DNA of 11,504 bases, taken from positions 1 through 11,504 of the forward strand of contig CAYUXW010000040.1 of NCBI GenBank assembly GCA_964449115.1, given 5' to 3'. The notes beneath the pieces are model-generated. The model was not told where the DNA came from and made no database searches. It saw only the letters and a program-made list of their open reading frames with translations. Source of the DNA: UBA1783 sp964449115. Lineage in GTDB: Bacteria; Bacillota_I; Bacilli_A; Erysipelotrichales; Erysipelotrichaceae. The position numbers were made by a program, and so were the translations under genes. Position 1 is the first letter of the stretch. The number at the start of each line of letters is the position of its first letter. This document shows, in pieces, positions 4,713 to 11,504 of this stretch.

Positions 4713-6520
4713 TATCTGATATCCTCATTCATTGATAAAAGGGCCATAAATGCTTCCTGTGGTATTTCAACTTCACCAACATACTTCATTCGCTTTTTAC
4801 CTTCTTTTTGTTTTTCCAATAGTTTTTTCTTACGAGAAATATCACCGCCATAACATTTAGCTAAGACATTTTTGCGATAGGCTTTGATATTTGTTCTGGC
4901 AATAACTCTACCACCTATAGCAGCCTGAATCGGAATTTCAAACAATTGAGAAGGAATAAGCTCCTTTAATCTTCTGGTTATGTTGCTACCTCTATGATAA
5001 GCAGTATCACTATGAACAATGCTGGCTAAAGCATCAATTACTTCTCCATTAATTAAAATATCCATTCTCTGCAGTCTAGATGAACGATATTCAATCAGCT
5101 CATAATCAAGAGAAGCATATCCTTTGGTAGCTGACTTTAACCTATCAAAGAAATCAAATACGATTTCTGATAGTGGCAACTCATAAATAATCATTACTCT
5201 TTTTTCATCTAAATAGATAATATCCCTATATACTCCTCTTTTGTTCTGACATAGTTCCATAATAGGACCGATGTAGTCAGTTGGAGACATAATTTTCGCA
5301 CTGACAAAAGGCTCAGAAATCCTTTCAACAAATTGACTTTCAGGTACTAAAGCTGGATTATCAATTTTCATAATTTTACCATTTGTCAGTTCAACTTCAT
5401 AAATAACACTTGGAGCAGTCGCAATCAAGTCAAGATTATATTCTCTTTCCAATCTTTCCTGAACAACATCCATATGTAACAATCCTAAAAATCCGCATCT
5501 GAATCCAAAACCTAAAGCCTGAGATGTCTCAGCTTCAAAGATTAAAGAAGCATCATTAAGCTGAAGCTTTTCCAAGGCTTCTCTTAAATCGTTGTAGCGT
5601 CCATTATCAGTTGGATAAAAGCCACAATAAACCATTGGTAAAAGCTGCTGGTAGCCCGGCAGAGGTTCTTTACATGGGTTATGAACAGTTGTGATGGTGT
5701 CACCTACTCTGACATCCTTTACTGATTTAATTGAAGCTGCTACCCAGCCAACCTCGCCACATTGCAAAGATTGTTTATTTATTTCTTTAGGAGATCTGAT
5801 ACCTACTTCAGTAACCAGATAGCTGTTTCCATTACTCATAAATCTGATGGTATCACCAACTTTCAAGGTGCCATTTTTAATTCTTACAGCGGCAATTACA
5901 CCACGATAGGTATCATAATGACTATCAAAGATTAAAGCCTGAAGTGGTGCATTGGGATCTCCTGATGGAGCTGGAATATTTTTTACAATGCTTTCCAGGA
6001 CATCTTTAATATTCAACCCCGTTTTCGCGCTTATTAGTGGAGCTTCACTGATGTCTAAACCAATATCATTTTCAATTTCTTCCTTCACATAATCAATCAT
6101 AGCACTTGGTAAATCAATCTTATTTATAACAGGTATAACTTCCAGATTATTATCGATAGCCAGATAAACATTAGCCAAAGTCTGTGCTTCAACGCCCTGT
6201 GAAGCATCAACGACTAAAATAGCCCCTTCACAGGCTGCTAAAGATCTGCTGACCTCATAAGTAAAATCCACATGACCTGGAGTGTCAATCAAATGAAAGA
6301 GATAATTATGTCCATCATCTGCCTCATAGGTTAAAGATACAGCATTCAGTTTTATCGTAATGCCTCTTTCTCTTTCCAAATCTAAATCATCCAGAACCTG
6401 GCTGACCATATCTCTTGGTTGAACCGTCTTGGTCATTTCCAGAATTCTATCAGCTAAGGTAGATTTACCATGGTCAATATGAGCTATAATTGAAAAGTTT
6501 CTAATATATTTCTGATCCAT
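4712..6520 (-). CDS. lepA: Elongation factor 4 (LepA) translational GTPase
   Basis: The 602-residue protein has the normal LepA length and layout. GTP-binding motifs are AHIDHGKST at 13-21, switch I RGITIK at 52-57, DTPGH at 79-83 and NKID at 133-136, followed by EF-G-like domains and the LepA-specific C-terminal domain with its basic tail segment (KKKLLEKQKEGKKRMKYVG, about 567-585). LepA acts on ribosomes; back-translocation and a role in 30S assembly or initiation have been proposed. The ATG at 6518-6520 lies 4 nt after the stop of the upstream membrane-protein gene. Its ribosome binding site is weak (AGGT), which suggests coupling to upstream translation. No frameshift or missing motif is seen. 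Confidence 0.97.
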   Translation of the reverse strand: MDQKYIRNFSIIAHIDHGKSTLADRILEMTKTVQPRDMVSQVLDDLDLERERGITIKLNAVSLTYEADDGHNYLFHLIDTPGHVDFTYEVSRSLAACEGAILVVDASQGVEAQTLANVYLAIDNNLEVIPVINKIDLPSAMIDYVKEEIENDIGLDISEAPLISAKTGLNIKDVLESIVKNIPAPSGDPNAPLQALIFDSHYDTYRGVIAAVRIKNGTLKVGDTIRFMSNGNSYLVTEVGIRSPKEINKQSLQCGEVGWVAASIKSVKDVRVGDTITTVHNPCKEPLPGYQQLLPMVYCGFYPTDNGRYNDLREALEKLQLNDASLIFEAETSQALGFGFRCGFLGLLHMDVVQERLEREYNLDLIATAPSVIYEVELTNGKIMKIDNPALVPESQFVERISEPFVSAKIMSPTDYIGPIMELCQNKRGVYRDIIYLDEKRVMIIYELPLSEIVFDFFDRLKSATKGYASLDYELIEYRSSRLQRMDILINGEVIDALASIVHSDTAYHRGSNITRRLKELIPSQLFEIPIQAAIGGRVIARTNIKAYRKNVLAKCYGGDISRKKKLLEKQKEGKKRMKYVGEVEIPQEAFMALLSMNEDIR

Positions 6521-6524
6521 TTTT

Positions 6525-6992
6525 TTACCTGTCTTCTACTTTCTTTTTAAACACCTTTGTTAAACCAGCCAAAAATATACTGATAATAATTGCTACTGAT
6601 TTATATAATAAAGATGTTAACATAATATTCGTTCCATATAAATAAATATCTACTGCAACTTGTAAAACTAATACTGTAATACCAACTATTAGTATCGATA
6701 AATTGTAGTTTTTCTTTTTATTGGTTAGATAAACCATCAGATAGCCTTCAACAGCTCTGATAATAAAGGTAAATACGCAGTATTGTTTATGACCAAGCAA
6801 GATGTCCGCCAAAGTTACCGGAAAAGCAGCCACCAGCATTCCATAAGAAGGTTCATTGACCAGAAGAAAACTCATAATAGCATAATCAGCTAAGGACAAA
6901 TAACCTAAATTACCAATATTGATGTTGACTAGAAAAGAAAACATTAATATCAGTAGCATTGAAATTAAGGCTTTTATTACTTTTTTTAACAC
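6525..6992 (-). CDS. Small polytopic membrane protein, probable ECF-transporter S component
   Basis: The 155-residue protein is strongly hydrophobic with about five membrane segments (roughly 6-24, 33-60, 70-90, 98-117 and 124-146) and a basic C-terminus. The stretch from YGMLVAAFPVTLADILLG (50-67) to FIIRAVEGYL (76-85) resembles the conserved 'Gxx.DLL.G...FI.KG.EG' region of ECF-type vitamin-uptake S components, which bind a substrate and share an energising EcfA/A'/T module encoded elsewhere. The substrate cannot be deduced: there is no linked vitamin gene and no visible riboswitch. The chosen start is GTG at 6990-6992, inside the end of fmt (7-nt overlap, GTGTTAA), with GGAAGGG 8 nt upstream; an ATG at 6994 is out of frame. 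Its stop lies 4 nt before lepA. Confidence 0.6.
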   Translation of the reverse strand: MLKKVIKALISMLLILMFSFLVNINIGNLGYLSLADYAIMSFLLVNEPSYGMLVAAFPVTLADILLGHKQYCVFTFIIRAVEGYLMVYLTNKKKNYNLSILIVGITVLVLQVAVDIYLYGTNIMLTSLLYKSVAIIISIFLAGLTKVFKKKVEDR

Positions 6993-7918
6993 ATTACTTT
7001 CCCTTCCCAGTTTCTTGCTGCTCCATTTCTAACATCAACTGTATCGCATAAAGTTCTTCCTTCACATTGCAGTTTATCAATCAATAACAATCTATTGTCG
7101 ATTATTAGACCTAATCCCTTACCCTCAAAAACAATTGTGCCATTTTCTTTTTCATAATAGATATCGGTTGTTTCGACAGTATGCAGTTTTACCTTTTTAC
7201 CTTCAACAATTCCATAACAGCAAGGATCATCAGAAAGTCCTCTTATCTGATTATAAACCTGCATATAGTTTTTAGTTAAATCAATATGCTCTTCTTCTTT
7301 AGTTATATTAAACCCATAGGTTACTTCGCTTTCATCCTGTTTTATAGCACTATAACTTCCAGCAATAATTGAAGGCATTGTTTCAATCAACAGTTCAGTA
7401 GCCACTTCAATTAACTTATCATGTAAAGAACTATATGTATCATTTATATCAATTTCGATTCCCTTTTGTGAAATCATATCACCAGCATCCATTTTTGAAA
7501 CCATTTCCATTATGGTAATTCCTGTTTTTTCATAACCATTCATTATACTGCGCTGAATTGGAGCTCCACCTCTCAGTTTTGGTAAAAGTGAAGCATGAAC
7601 ATTGATACATCCCAATCTTGGTGCTTTCAATAATTCGTCAGGTATAATCTGACCATAAGCACAGGTAACTATTAAATCAGCATTCAAATCAACTATGTTT
7701 TGAAAATCTTTTTTTATTCTTATCGGCTGTATTACTTCTATACCATTTTCAACAGCATATTGTTTGACTGGACAAGGAGTAATTATTTGTTTTCTTCCGA
7801 TTTTTTTATCTGGTTGAGAAACAACCGCAATGACATTATAGTTGTTTTCAACTAAACATCTTAATATTTCTTTTCCAAAAACTGGAGTTCCCATAAAGAT
7901 AATTTTGACATCATTCAT
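6986..7918 (-). CDS. fmt: Methionyl-tRNA formyltransferase
   Basis: The 310-residue protein transfers a formyl group from 10-formyltetrahydrofolate to Met-tRNA(fMet), producing the initiator tRNA. It has the N-terminal formyltransferase domain with the catalytic triad N106, H108, D144, the signature HASLLPKLRGGAPIQ (108-122) and IMEMVSKMDAGDMI (136-149). The shorter, more divergent C-terminal domain for tRNA binding follows. The length equals the family norm. The frame opens at 7936, but the ATG at 7916-7918 is chosen because AAGGGTGA lies just upstream and the protein then begins MNDVKIIFMGTP, the conserved start. It is the first gene of the fmt-lepA-hemW operon; def and priA, often next to fmt, are not here. 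Confidence 0.95.
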   Translation of the reverse strand: MNDVKIIFMGTPVFGKEILRCLVENNYNVIAVVSQPDKKIGRKQIITPCPVKQYAVENGIEVIQPIRIKKDFQNIVDLNADLIVTCAYGQIIPDELLKAPRLGCINVHASLLPKLRGGAPIQRSIMNGYEKTGITIMEMVSKMDAGDMISQKGIEIDINDTYSSLHDKLIEVATELLIETMPSIIAGSYSAIKQDESEVTYGFNITKEEEHIDLTKNYMQVYNQIRGLSDDPCCYGIVEGKKVKLHTVETTDIYYEKENGTIVFEGKGLGLIIDNRLLLIDKLQCEGRTLCDTVDVRNGAARNWEGKVMC

Positions 7919-8142
7919 TTTTATCACCCTTAACATTATACATTATTTTCACTATTATTTATAATTCCAAGATTAATTTATCTTTAACATTGTTTTTTCT
8001 TTCATTATCATCCAAAAATAACCATAAAGACATAAATTTATTAGTATCAAACAACTTTATAAAGATAAATAAAAAAATAGCGATTGCATTTTATAAATGA
8101 TTTTGGTAAAATATACTAGCGTTATGTTTAAGGAGGTTAAGT
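7919..8142. other. Intergenic region between divergent fmt and rpsT
   Basis: This very AT-rich gap of 224 nt holds the start signals of both flanking operons. The rpsT promoter is clear and listed separately. For fmt, the minus strand has TATAAT at 7935-7940, but transcription from it would start inside the ribosome binding site, and a TATAAA at 7958-7963 lacks a good -35. I therefore cannot place the fmt promoter with confidence. No RNA gene or small reading frame is supported. Confidence 0.5.
8084..8112 (+). promoter_or_regulatory. Extended -10 promoter of rpsT
   Basis: TTGCAT (8084-8089) and TAAAAT (8107-8112) are 17 nt apart, and TGG precedes the -10, forming an extended -10. The leader would be only about 25 nt, too short for an elaborate regulatory structure. 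Confidence 0.7.
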
Positions 8143-8412
8143 ATGCCTAAAATTAAGTCAAATAAGAAAAGAGCTATTACCAATATCAAAGCTAATGCTG
8201 CTAATAAGGCTAAGAAAAGTGCTTTAAAAACTGCTATGAAAAAAGTTTTTACTGCTGTTGCTGACAACAATAAAGAAGAAGCAACTGCTGCTTTAAATGT
8301 AGCTTTCTCAAAATTAGACAAGGCAGTAGTTGGTGGTATTTATCATAAAAACTACTCTAGACGTCAAAAAGCACGTTTATCTAAGGCTGTAAACTCTTTA
8401 GAAGTAGAATAA
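8143..8412 (+). CDS. rpsT: 30S ribosomal protein S20 (bS20)
   Basis: The 89-residue, lysine- and alanine-rich, all-helical protein is a complete bS20, which binds 16S rRNA and stabilises the 30S body. Family marks are MPKIKSNKKRAITNIKANAANKAKKS at the N-terminus, LDKAVVGGIYHKNYSRRQKARL at 58-79, and a C-terminal helix. The start ATG is preceded by a consensus AGGAGG (8131-8136) with 6-nt spacing. It is transcribed alone on the plus strand, opposite to all neighbours, between its own promoter and terminator. The holA-rpsT neighbourhood is widespread in Bacillota, though here sdaA lies between them. Confidence 0.97.
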   Translation: MPKIKSNKKRAITNIKANAANKAKKSALKTAMKKVFTAVADNNKEEATAALNVAFSKLDKAVVGGIYHKNYSRRQKARLSKAVNSLEVE

Positions 8413-8416
8413 TACT

Positions 8417-8440
8417 AGGCTCAATCAGCCTTTTATTTTT
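8417..8440 (+). terminator. Intrinsic terminator of rpsT
   Basis: AGGCT (8417-8421) pairs with AGCCT (8427-8431) across a 5-nt loop, followed by TTTTATTTTT. It starts 4 nt after the rpsT stop codon. The stem is short, and a stronger second hairpin follows. Confidence 0.65.
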
Positions 8441-8455
8441 GATTAATCTAAAAAT

Positions 8456-8487
8456 AAAATTCAGGTCTAATTACCTGAATTTTTTTT
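8456..8487 (-). terminator. Bidirectional terminator between rpsT and sdaA
   Basis: A perfect 11-bp stem (8456-8466 with 8473-8483) has a 6-nt loop. On the plus strand a T tract continues to 8487; on the minus strand the stem is followed by TATTTTTAG. It should end the sdaA transcript on the minus strand and catch rpsT readthrough on the plus strand. Confidence 0.85.
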
Positions 8488-8541
8488 ATGAATTTAAATA
8501 TAGACTTTAAAAAGCAAACTTTCTTATAATGTGCTTTTCTA

Positions 8542-9762
8542 TCAGCAACCTGTAACTTCTTTTTTATACATTGGAACAACTTCCGCTAGACCACCTAAAG
8601 ATGTTTCTCTTAATTCCATAGCTATTTTTTGCCCTGTATAATTCATAACTTCAACAATCATATCAAAAGTAACAATATTTTCTCTGATTTCTCCTAAATA
8701 TTTGGCATAAATCATTGAATCCAGACTTCTTAAAACAGCCTGTCCATTTCTTTCAATACACGGAACCTGAACATAGCCTCCTACCGGATCACAGGTCAAA
8801 CCTAAATTGTGTTCCATAGCTATTTCAGCTGCATATTCAATTTTTCGATTTGATAGTCCTTCAACATAGCCAGCAAAAGCAGCTGCCATTGAACAGGCTG
8901 TGCCAATCTCGGCCTGACAACCACCTACCGCTCCAGAAATAGTCGCATTTCTTTTGACAATATTTCCAAAAATTCCTGCCACTGCCAAGGCGTTTATCAA
9001 AATCTCTTTGCTTATTCCTTTTTCATAATAATACATCAGCATTGCTGCCAAAACCCCGCAACTTCCTAAAGTAGGAGCTGTTACAACCATCGCTCCGCTG
9101 GCATTTTCTTCCATTGCGGCGTAGGCAAAAGATGAAATCAACAGCTTTTCTTTAACATTAACATCTTCACAGTCAAAAGCTTTACGATACAGTTTTTTAG
9201 CTACTCTGACAACTCTTAATTCACCTGGTAAAACACCACTCTTTTTAAGTCCACTTCTTATCGTGGTAATCATCTGAGTTAATACCTCATTGAGGTATGG
9301 TCTGATATCTGGTTCAAAATGAAAGACATATTGAGCGAAGTTATAATTGTTTTCTTCACAGAAATTCATAATTTCTTTTAGATTTTTATGTGGATAGACG
9401 TTTTTATCGACCATAGATGGTTCACCATCAACTTCTATTGCCCCACCGCCGGTTGAAAAAATAACCACTTCATTGTCTAAAACATTGGAATCAATGGTAT
9501 GAAAAATCATTGTATTTGGATGATTATGGGACATTTCATGATTAAATTTAATCAACACTCTTTCTTTGCCAAAGACTGATTCAATAATCTTGTCAGACAT
9601 ATGACCTTTTCCTGTCAAACCCAAAGAGCCACAGAGTTCAACGAAATAGCAGGGATAGCCACTATATCTCTGCAAGTATAAAAGGCAGGCATTTCTGACT
9701 GCTAGTGTATGTGATGATGATGGACCTGGTCCTATACGATACAATTCTCTTAACGATTCCAT
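8542..9762 (-). CDS. sdaA: L-serine dehydratase, iron-sulfur dependent, single chain
   Basis: The 406-residue enzyme deaminates L-serine to pyruvate and ammonia using a 4Fe-4S cluster. The N-terminal regulatory-type domain opens with the signature GPGPSSSHT (11-19), and the C-terminal catalytic domain includes APTLGSCGVLAA (229-240). The expected cluster ligands are C282 (VGGCQAE), C324 (LTCDPVGG) and C335 (VPCIER). The very last residue is C406; in the structurally known type 2 enzyme of Legionella, the C-terminal cysteine inserts into the active site as a further ligand. Both halves are fused, unlike the two-subunit SdaAA/SdaAB form of Bacillus; the chain is shorter than E. coli SdaA. The ATG at 9760-9762 is preferred over TTG at 9768, since the TTG directly abuts the AGAGGT ribosome binding site. 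It starts 2 nt after holA ends, so the two are probably cotranscribed. Confidence 0.93.
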   Translation of the reverse strand: MESLRELYRIGPGPSSSHTLAVRNACLLYLQRYSGYPCYFVELCGSLGLTGKGHMSDKIIESVFGKERVLIKFNHEMSHNHPNTMIFHTIDSNVLDNEVVIFSTGGGAIEVDGEPSMVDKNVYPHKNLKEIMNFCEENNYNFAQYVFHFEPDIRPYLNEVLTQMITTIRSGLKKSGVLPGELRVVRVAKKLYRKAFDCEDVNVKEKLLISSFAYAAMEENASGAMVVTAPTLGSCGVLAAMLMYYYEKGISKEILINALAVAGIFGNIVKRNATISGAVGGCQAEIGTACSMAAAFAGYVEGLSNRKIEYAAEIAMEHNLGLTCDPVGGYVQVPCIERNGQAVLRSLDSMIYAKYLGEIRENIVTFDMIVEVMNYTGQKIAMELRETSLGGLAEVVPMYKKEVTGC

Positions 9763-9764
9763 AA

Positions 9765-10787
9765 TCAACCTCTAATTGTCTTAATAATAAACAATTCTAA
9801 TCCTGTCTGTCCGTCAATTTTACCACTTTTTATATTCTGATCCAGCTGTGACAGGGTATTCAATACCTCTAAAATTTCTTTGCAGCTTTTGTTTTGAATA
9901 TCCCTTTTTATATAGTACAGCCTACCACGTGAAATGTTAAGCATTGAAGCTATCTCATTATCTTTTTTTCCCATTTCAGTTAACATCAAGACCTGGCTCA
10001 TCATTCTAAGTGAAGTACTTATCAAGCCTATCAAACCATAAACTTCTATTCTATTAACTGTCAAATCATTAAAAACACTAAGAGCTTTGGATAAATTGTT
10101 GGAGAACAAGGCATTTGTCAGTTCGTAGGCATTATCTTCCAATGGACGACTTACTAAACTTTCAACCACTTCTACTGTAACCTTCTGAGGATAAAGTATT
10201 AATTTTTCTAATTCTCTTTGCCAGTTTTCTTTTGAATTTGGCAATCTGTCTAACAGTTCATTTAAAGCTTTACTGTCAATCTGGACTTTATTTTTAACAA
10301 GGTCATCAGATACAAACTTTTTAAATTCTTCATCCGATAAAAGGTCAAATTTTTCGTGCTTTATATAAGGTGCTAACATGCTGATAAATTTTCTATTGGG
10401 ACTATCCAGAGAATCAAAGACTATTATCAGTGTTGTTGTTTCATGCGGTTGTTTTAAATACTCCAGCAGTTTATCAACATCCACCTTCTGGCGTTGAAAA
10501 TCTCTATCTTCCTTTTCCTGATCTTTAATATCAGCTTTCTCATCTTCTTTAGCATCATCTTTCGATTTAACAGTTAAAAACTTTGGATTTTCTAAAACAA
10601 CGACCTTATGTGATGATAAAAAAGGAATCATATTGCAGTCATCTATAACATCATCAATATTTATCTCATCATGGCCACGAAAAACACTAACCGCCAGCTG
10701 GTTATCTTTTCCTACCAGTCTTTCAATCAATTCATTTTTTCTTTGTTTTAAATCAAAACCTTCTTTACCCGTCAATAAATAATTCAT
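9765..10787 (-). CDS. holA: DNA polymerase III subunit delta
   Basis: The 340-residue protein is the delta subunit of the clamp loader, which opens the beta sliding clamp during replication. Recognisable parts are the N-terminal YLLTGKEGFDLKQRKNELI (3-21), PFLSSHKVVVLENPKFL (55-71), the LEYLKQPHETTTLIIVFD strand region (108-125), and a C-terminal helical domain. That domain contains SRPLEDNAYELTNALFSNN (213-231) and ends in the family-typical GQTGLELFIIKTIRG. Residues about 73-103 form a highly charged Lys/Asp/Glu stretch that looks like an inserted loop. The ATG at 10785-10787 has GGAG upstream. It follows comEC by 28 nt, the standard comEC-holA arrangement of Bacillota, and is followed by sdaA after 2 nt. 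Confidence 0.93.
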   Translation of the reverse strand: MNYLLTGKEGFDLKQRKNELIERLVGKDNQLAVSVFRGHDEINIDDVIDDCNMIPFLSSHKVVVLENPKFLTVKSKDDAKEDEKADIKDQEKEDRDFQRQKVDVDKLLEYLKQPHETTTLIIVFDSLDSPNRKFISMLAPYIKHEKFDLLSDEEFKKFVSDDLVKNKVQIDSKALNELLDRLPNSKENWQRELEKLILYPQKVTVEVVESLVSRPLEDNAYELTNALFSNNLSKALSVFNDLTVNRIEVYGLIGLISTSLRMMSQVLMLTEMGKKDNEIASMLNISRGRLYYIKRDIQNKSCKEILEVLNTLSQLDQNIKSGKIDGQTGLELFIIKTIRG

Positions 10788-10815
10788 ACTTTACTCCGTA
10801 ATTAATTATAACATA

Positions 10816-11504
10816 TTACTTCAAAAGAAAACCGAGTTGACCAGAAGATGTTTGATAAATAAGCAAATGATTAAAAATATAAAATCTGATGGCATGACTT
10901 TCTTTAGTTGATAAATAAAAAACGTTATACTGCTTTAATCTGTTTATAACAGCGATAGAAGGATGATTAAAAAAGTTATTTCTTCCAGCGGAAATTATGG
11001 CAATCGGTATCTGATAGGCTGCCAGCATTTTTTCACTGGTCGAGGTATCAGAACCATGATGCGACAATTTTAAAACATCAATCTGCAAATTATCATATTT
11101 TTCAACCAACCTATATTCAATAGCTTTTGAGATGTCACCCAAATATAGAAAGTAAAACTGATTGATTTTAAAATAGGAAATAAGTGAATTATCATTGTTG
11201 TCATCAAACTCTTCATCTGAAAGCAAAGTATAAACATCGAGATTTTCAAAAACAAATTTTTCTTCTTTTTTCCGATAAACATTTCCAACATTAAAATTTT
11301 CTATCAATGAAGCTAATGCTCCACAGTGATCATAATCATCATGAGATAAAATAACATCAACACTTTTTATACTTAAGCGGTTCAAATAAGGGATAGTGAT
11401 ATCTTTACTTATATCTTTATACACATTTCCACCAACATCAATCAGTAAACCTGCACTGGAAAAAGGAAAAGTTATCAAACTACAGTCGCCTTGTCCAACA
11501 TCTA
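10816..11504 (-). CDS. comEC: ComEC/Rec2 C-terminal metallo-beta-lactamase domain (partial, cut by window end)
   Basis: The reading frame stays open to the right edge of the window, so the 5' part of the gene is outside. The first visible residues are DVGQGDCSLI, the ComEC hallmark; an apparent TTG start at 11478 is therefore inside the gene. Of the 228 visible residues, the metal-binding HDDYDH is at 54-59, LYLGD at 119-123, SHHGSD at 147-152, and IISAGRNNFFNHPS in the closing part. In full ComEC this domain follows the membrane channel that takes up single-stranded DNA in competence, and the domain has been linked to nuclease activity. Because the membrane part is not visible, a lone ComEC-like hydrolase cannot be fully excluded, but the adjacent holA favours comEC. 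The 28-nt gap to holA has no terminator. Confidence 0.88.
   Translation of the reverse strand, partial: DVGQGDCSLITFPFSSAGLLIDVGGNVYKDISKDITIPYLNRLSIKSVDVILSHDDYDHCGALASLIENFNVGNVYRKKEEKFVFENLDVYTLLSDEEFDDNNDNSLISYFKINQFYFLYLGDISKAIEYRLVEKYDNLQIDVLKLSHHGSDTSTSEKMLAAYQIPIAIISAGRNNFFNHPSIAVINRLKQYNVFYLSTKESHAIRFYIFNHLLIYQTSSGQLGFLLK

Noticed and set aside
7919..7936. Earlier ATG of fmt adding six residues
   Set aside because: The ribosome binding site AAGGGTGA lies inside this extension and fits the ATG at 7918.
8091..8321. Hydrophobic open frame antisense to rpsT
   Set aside because: The leucine/alanine-rich translation is the mirror of the lysine/alanine-rich rpsT codons; no promoter or ribosome binding site supports it.
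11070..11291. Short open frame inside the ComEC domain
   Set aside because: It overlaps a domain with conserved motifs in the correct frame and has no initiation signals.
1..11504. Defence system, prophage, CRISPR array or insertion sequence
   Set aside because: No repeat arrays, terminal inverted repeats, transposase, integrase or nuclease-module genes are seen; nearly all genes are core housekeeping ones in familiar neighbourhoods.

Overview
The window is an AT-rich chromosomal segment from a low-G+C Gram-positive bacterium (Bacillota). The evidence is the strong AGGAGG-type ribosome binding sites, U-tract terminators, and the comEC-holA-rpsT and fmt/lepA/hemW/rpsO neighbourhoods. The protein flavour (standalone PduL, CGGC protein, single-chain serine dehydratase beside holA) suggests a gut anaerobe, possibly Erysipelotrichia/Coprobacillaceae; that placement is impression, not computation. 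Almost everything is core housekeeping. I see no phage, IS element, CRISPR array, toxin-antitoxin pair or defence cluster.

Left part (1-2230), all on the minus strand: a standalone PduL-type phosphate acyltransferase with its own promoter and terminator, a small cysteine-rich CGGC-domain protein, and an unrecognised two-pass membrane protein. Next, on the plus strand, come a tRNA-His gene with its terminator and a YfcE/MJ0936-type metallophosphodiesterase. The latter converges on rpsO through two back-to-back hairpins.

Centre (2981-7918), minus strand: fmt, an ECF-transporter-like membrane protein, lepA, a MazG-like NTP pyrophosphohydrolase and hemW form one tightly packed operon with overlapping or nearly touching genes. 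rpsO follows with its own strong promoter, which sits across the hemW stop codon. The rpsO leader (about 80 nt) can fold into a 9-bp helix whose loop carries a perfect 6-nt complement of the rpsO Shine-Dalgarno region. This looks like an S15 autoregulatory pseudoknot and is the most interesting signal in the window.

Right part (7919-11504): rpsT (plus strand) is divergent from fmt and has an extended -10 promoter. A bidirectional terminator separates it from the minus-strand run comEC (C-terminal part only, cut by the window end), holA and sdaA. sdaA, a single-chain Fe-S L-serine dehydratase ending in a C-terminal cysteine, starts 2 nt after the holA stop.

Several promoters share an extended -10 (TGn) element. 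Several of the longest possible reading frames start too early; corrected starts are given on the basis of ribosome binding sites and conserved N-termini.
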